Assembly (NCBI GenBank): GCA_964019335.1
Contig: OZ025665.1
Span: forward strand, 62,001-126,000
Source: Diplonema japonicum
Taxonomy: Eukaryota > Euglenozoa > Diplonemea > Diplonemida > Diplonemidae
Length of the DNA: 64,000 nucleotides
Direction: 5' to 3'
The notes under the pieces were generated by a model, which worked only from the letters and a program-made list of their open reading frames with translations, had not been told where the DNA came from and searched no databases. A program made the translations under genes and the position numbers. Positions 63,493 through 64,000 of this stretch are shown piece after piece. The number at the start of each line of letters is the position of its first letter. Position 1 is the first letter of the stretch.

Positions 63493-64000
63493 GATAAGCT
63501 TATTCAACAGAAAAGTATCCCCACTGTACGTTATCCCTACGGAACGGTATTCTAATTGTTCTTTTTTCTTTCCCTCCCTCCCTTCTTTTTTTTATTTTTT
63601 TTTCCTTCGTTCATACTTTCCCAACAGGGAGAAAGCCTCGCAGAATCCAAAACACGGGGGGGGGGGGAGAAATTAACAAGTGAAAATACCGGCATATTTT
63701 TCGGTGTGCTTGTTAGCGCCCACCAGCCAAAAAAAAAAAAAAGAAAAAAAAAAAAAAAAAAAAAAAAACACCACAGGGACAAAACAATATAAAAAAAATA
63801 GAGTCTAGTTCCAGGAATGGATCCTTGGTACTAGTGATGATTTTCTTCTTCGTTTTTTTTTTTTTTTTTTTTTTTTTTTTCCTTCTCTTCTTCGGCAACC
63901 GAAAACTAAGCGGGGAGAAATGGAGTAAGGTTCTTTTCTTTCCCCCCTCCTCCTTCTCTTCTTTTTTTTTCTTATTTTTACCCATTTGAATGACACGTAA

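Larger units (their letters stand above)
62469..64000. other. Gene-free right end
   Basis: Low-complexity sequence with a 46-A run at 63445-63490, other A, T and G runs, and two inverted-repeat elements. I see no coding sequence. Confidence 0.6.

Noticed and set aside
1-64000. CRISPR arrays, operons or bacterial origin
   Set aside because: No spaced repeats of CRISPR type; cis-introns, tRNAs without encoded CCA and eukaryote-only families show nuclear eukaryotic DNA.

Overview
The window is nuclear DNA of a protist. Conserved eukaryotic proteins are split by very short GT-AG introns. I reconstruct 27, all 33 to 51 nt long, and 19 begin GTATG. TAA, TAG and TGA all serve as stops, so the standard code fits. 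All 22 recognised protein genes and all three tRNAs lie on the minus strand; the only plus-strand coding sequence is a broken retroelement. Several starts are preceded by a pyrimidine-rich tract ending in AG. Long unidirectional arrays plus such tracts suggest polycistronic transcription with spliced-leader trans-splicing. With ordinary cis-introns present, a euglenozoan such as a diplonemid is my best guess, but no spliced-leader gene is present and lineage is an inference. Spacers are full of long A, T, G and C runs.

Right to left (the direction of transcription): an unrecognised 474-aa protein (62.5-61.0 kb), tRNA-Arg, a small RING-H2 protein, a spacer with nested inverted repeats, a seven-exon gene for a 2,005-aa type I surface glycoprotein (59.0-52.7 kb), a coiled-coil protein, and an intron-poor 16.5-kb gene for an RNF213-type giant AAA+ ATPase (51.3-34.7 kb). 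From 34.7 to 31.7 kb there is a repeat zone with a 5'-truncated, poly(A)-tailed retroelement beside tRNA-Val.

Then follow: an unknown 464-aa protein whose start overlaps that tRNA; UDP-N-acetylglucosamine pyrophosphorylase; a CCCH/WWE/PARP-like protein; a PDZ-like protein; a small membrane protein; two low-complexity proteins, one a Lys/His/Asp repeat protein; an LSD1-type zinc-finger protein; a tail-anchored fatty aldehyde dehydrogenase; a WW-OTU deubiquitinase; a large coiled-coil protein; UBE3A with its AZUL finger; a TMEM230-like protein; a ferric-reductase-type oxidoreductase; tRNA-Asn; WDR54; an ATRX-like SNF2 ATPase; and the start of another gene running off the left edge.

Most genes are housekeeping and functionally unrelated, as expected in polycistronic arrays. 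The most interesting content is a RING-less RNF213-like ATPase and, about 7 kb beyond it, a PARP12/PARP13-like protein whose ADP-ribosyltransferase motif is degenerate and which carries PAR-binding-type fingers. In vertebrates these two families belong to innate immunity; any shared role here is speculation. Ubiquitin genes (UBE3A, OTU, RING-H2) are also present, but scattered.
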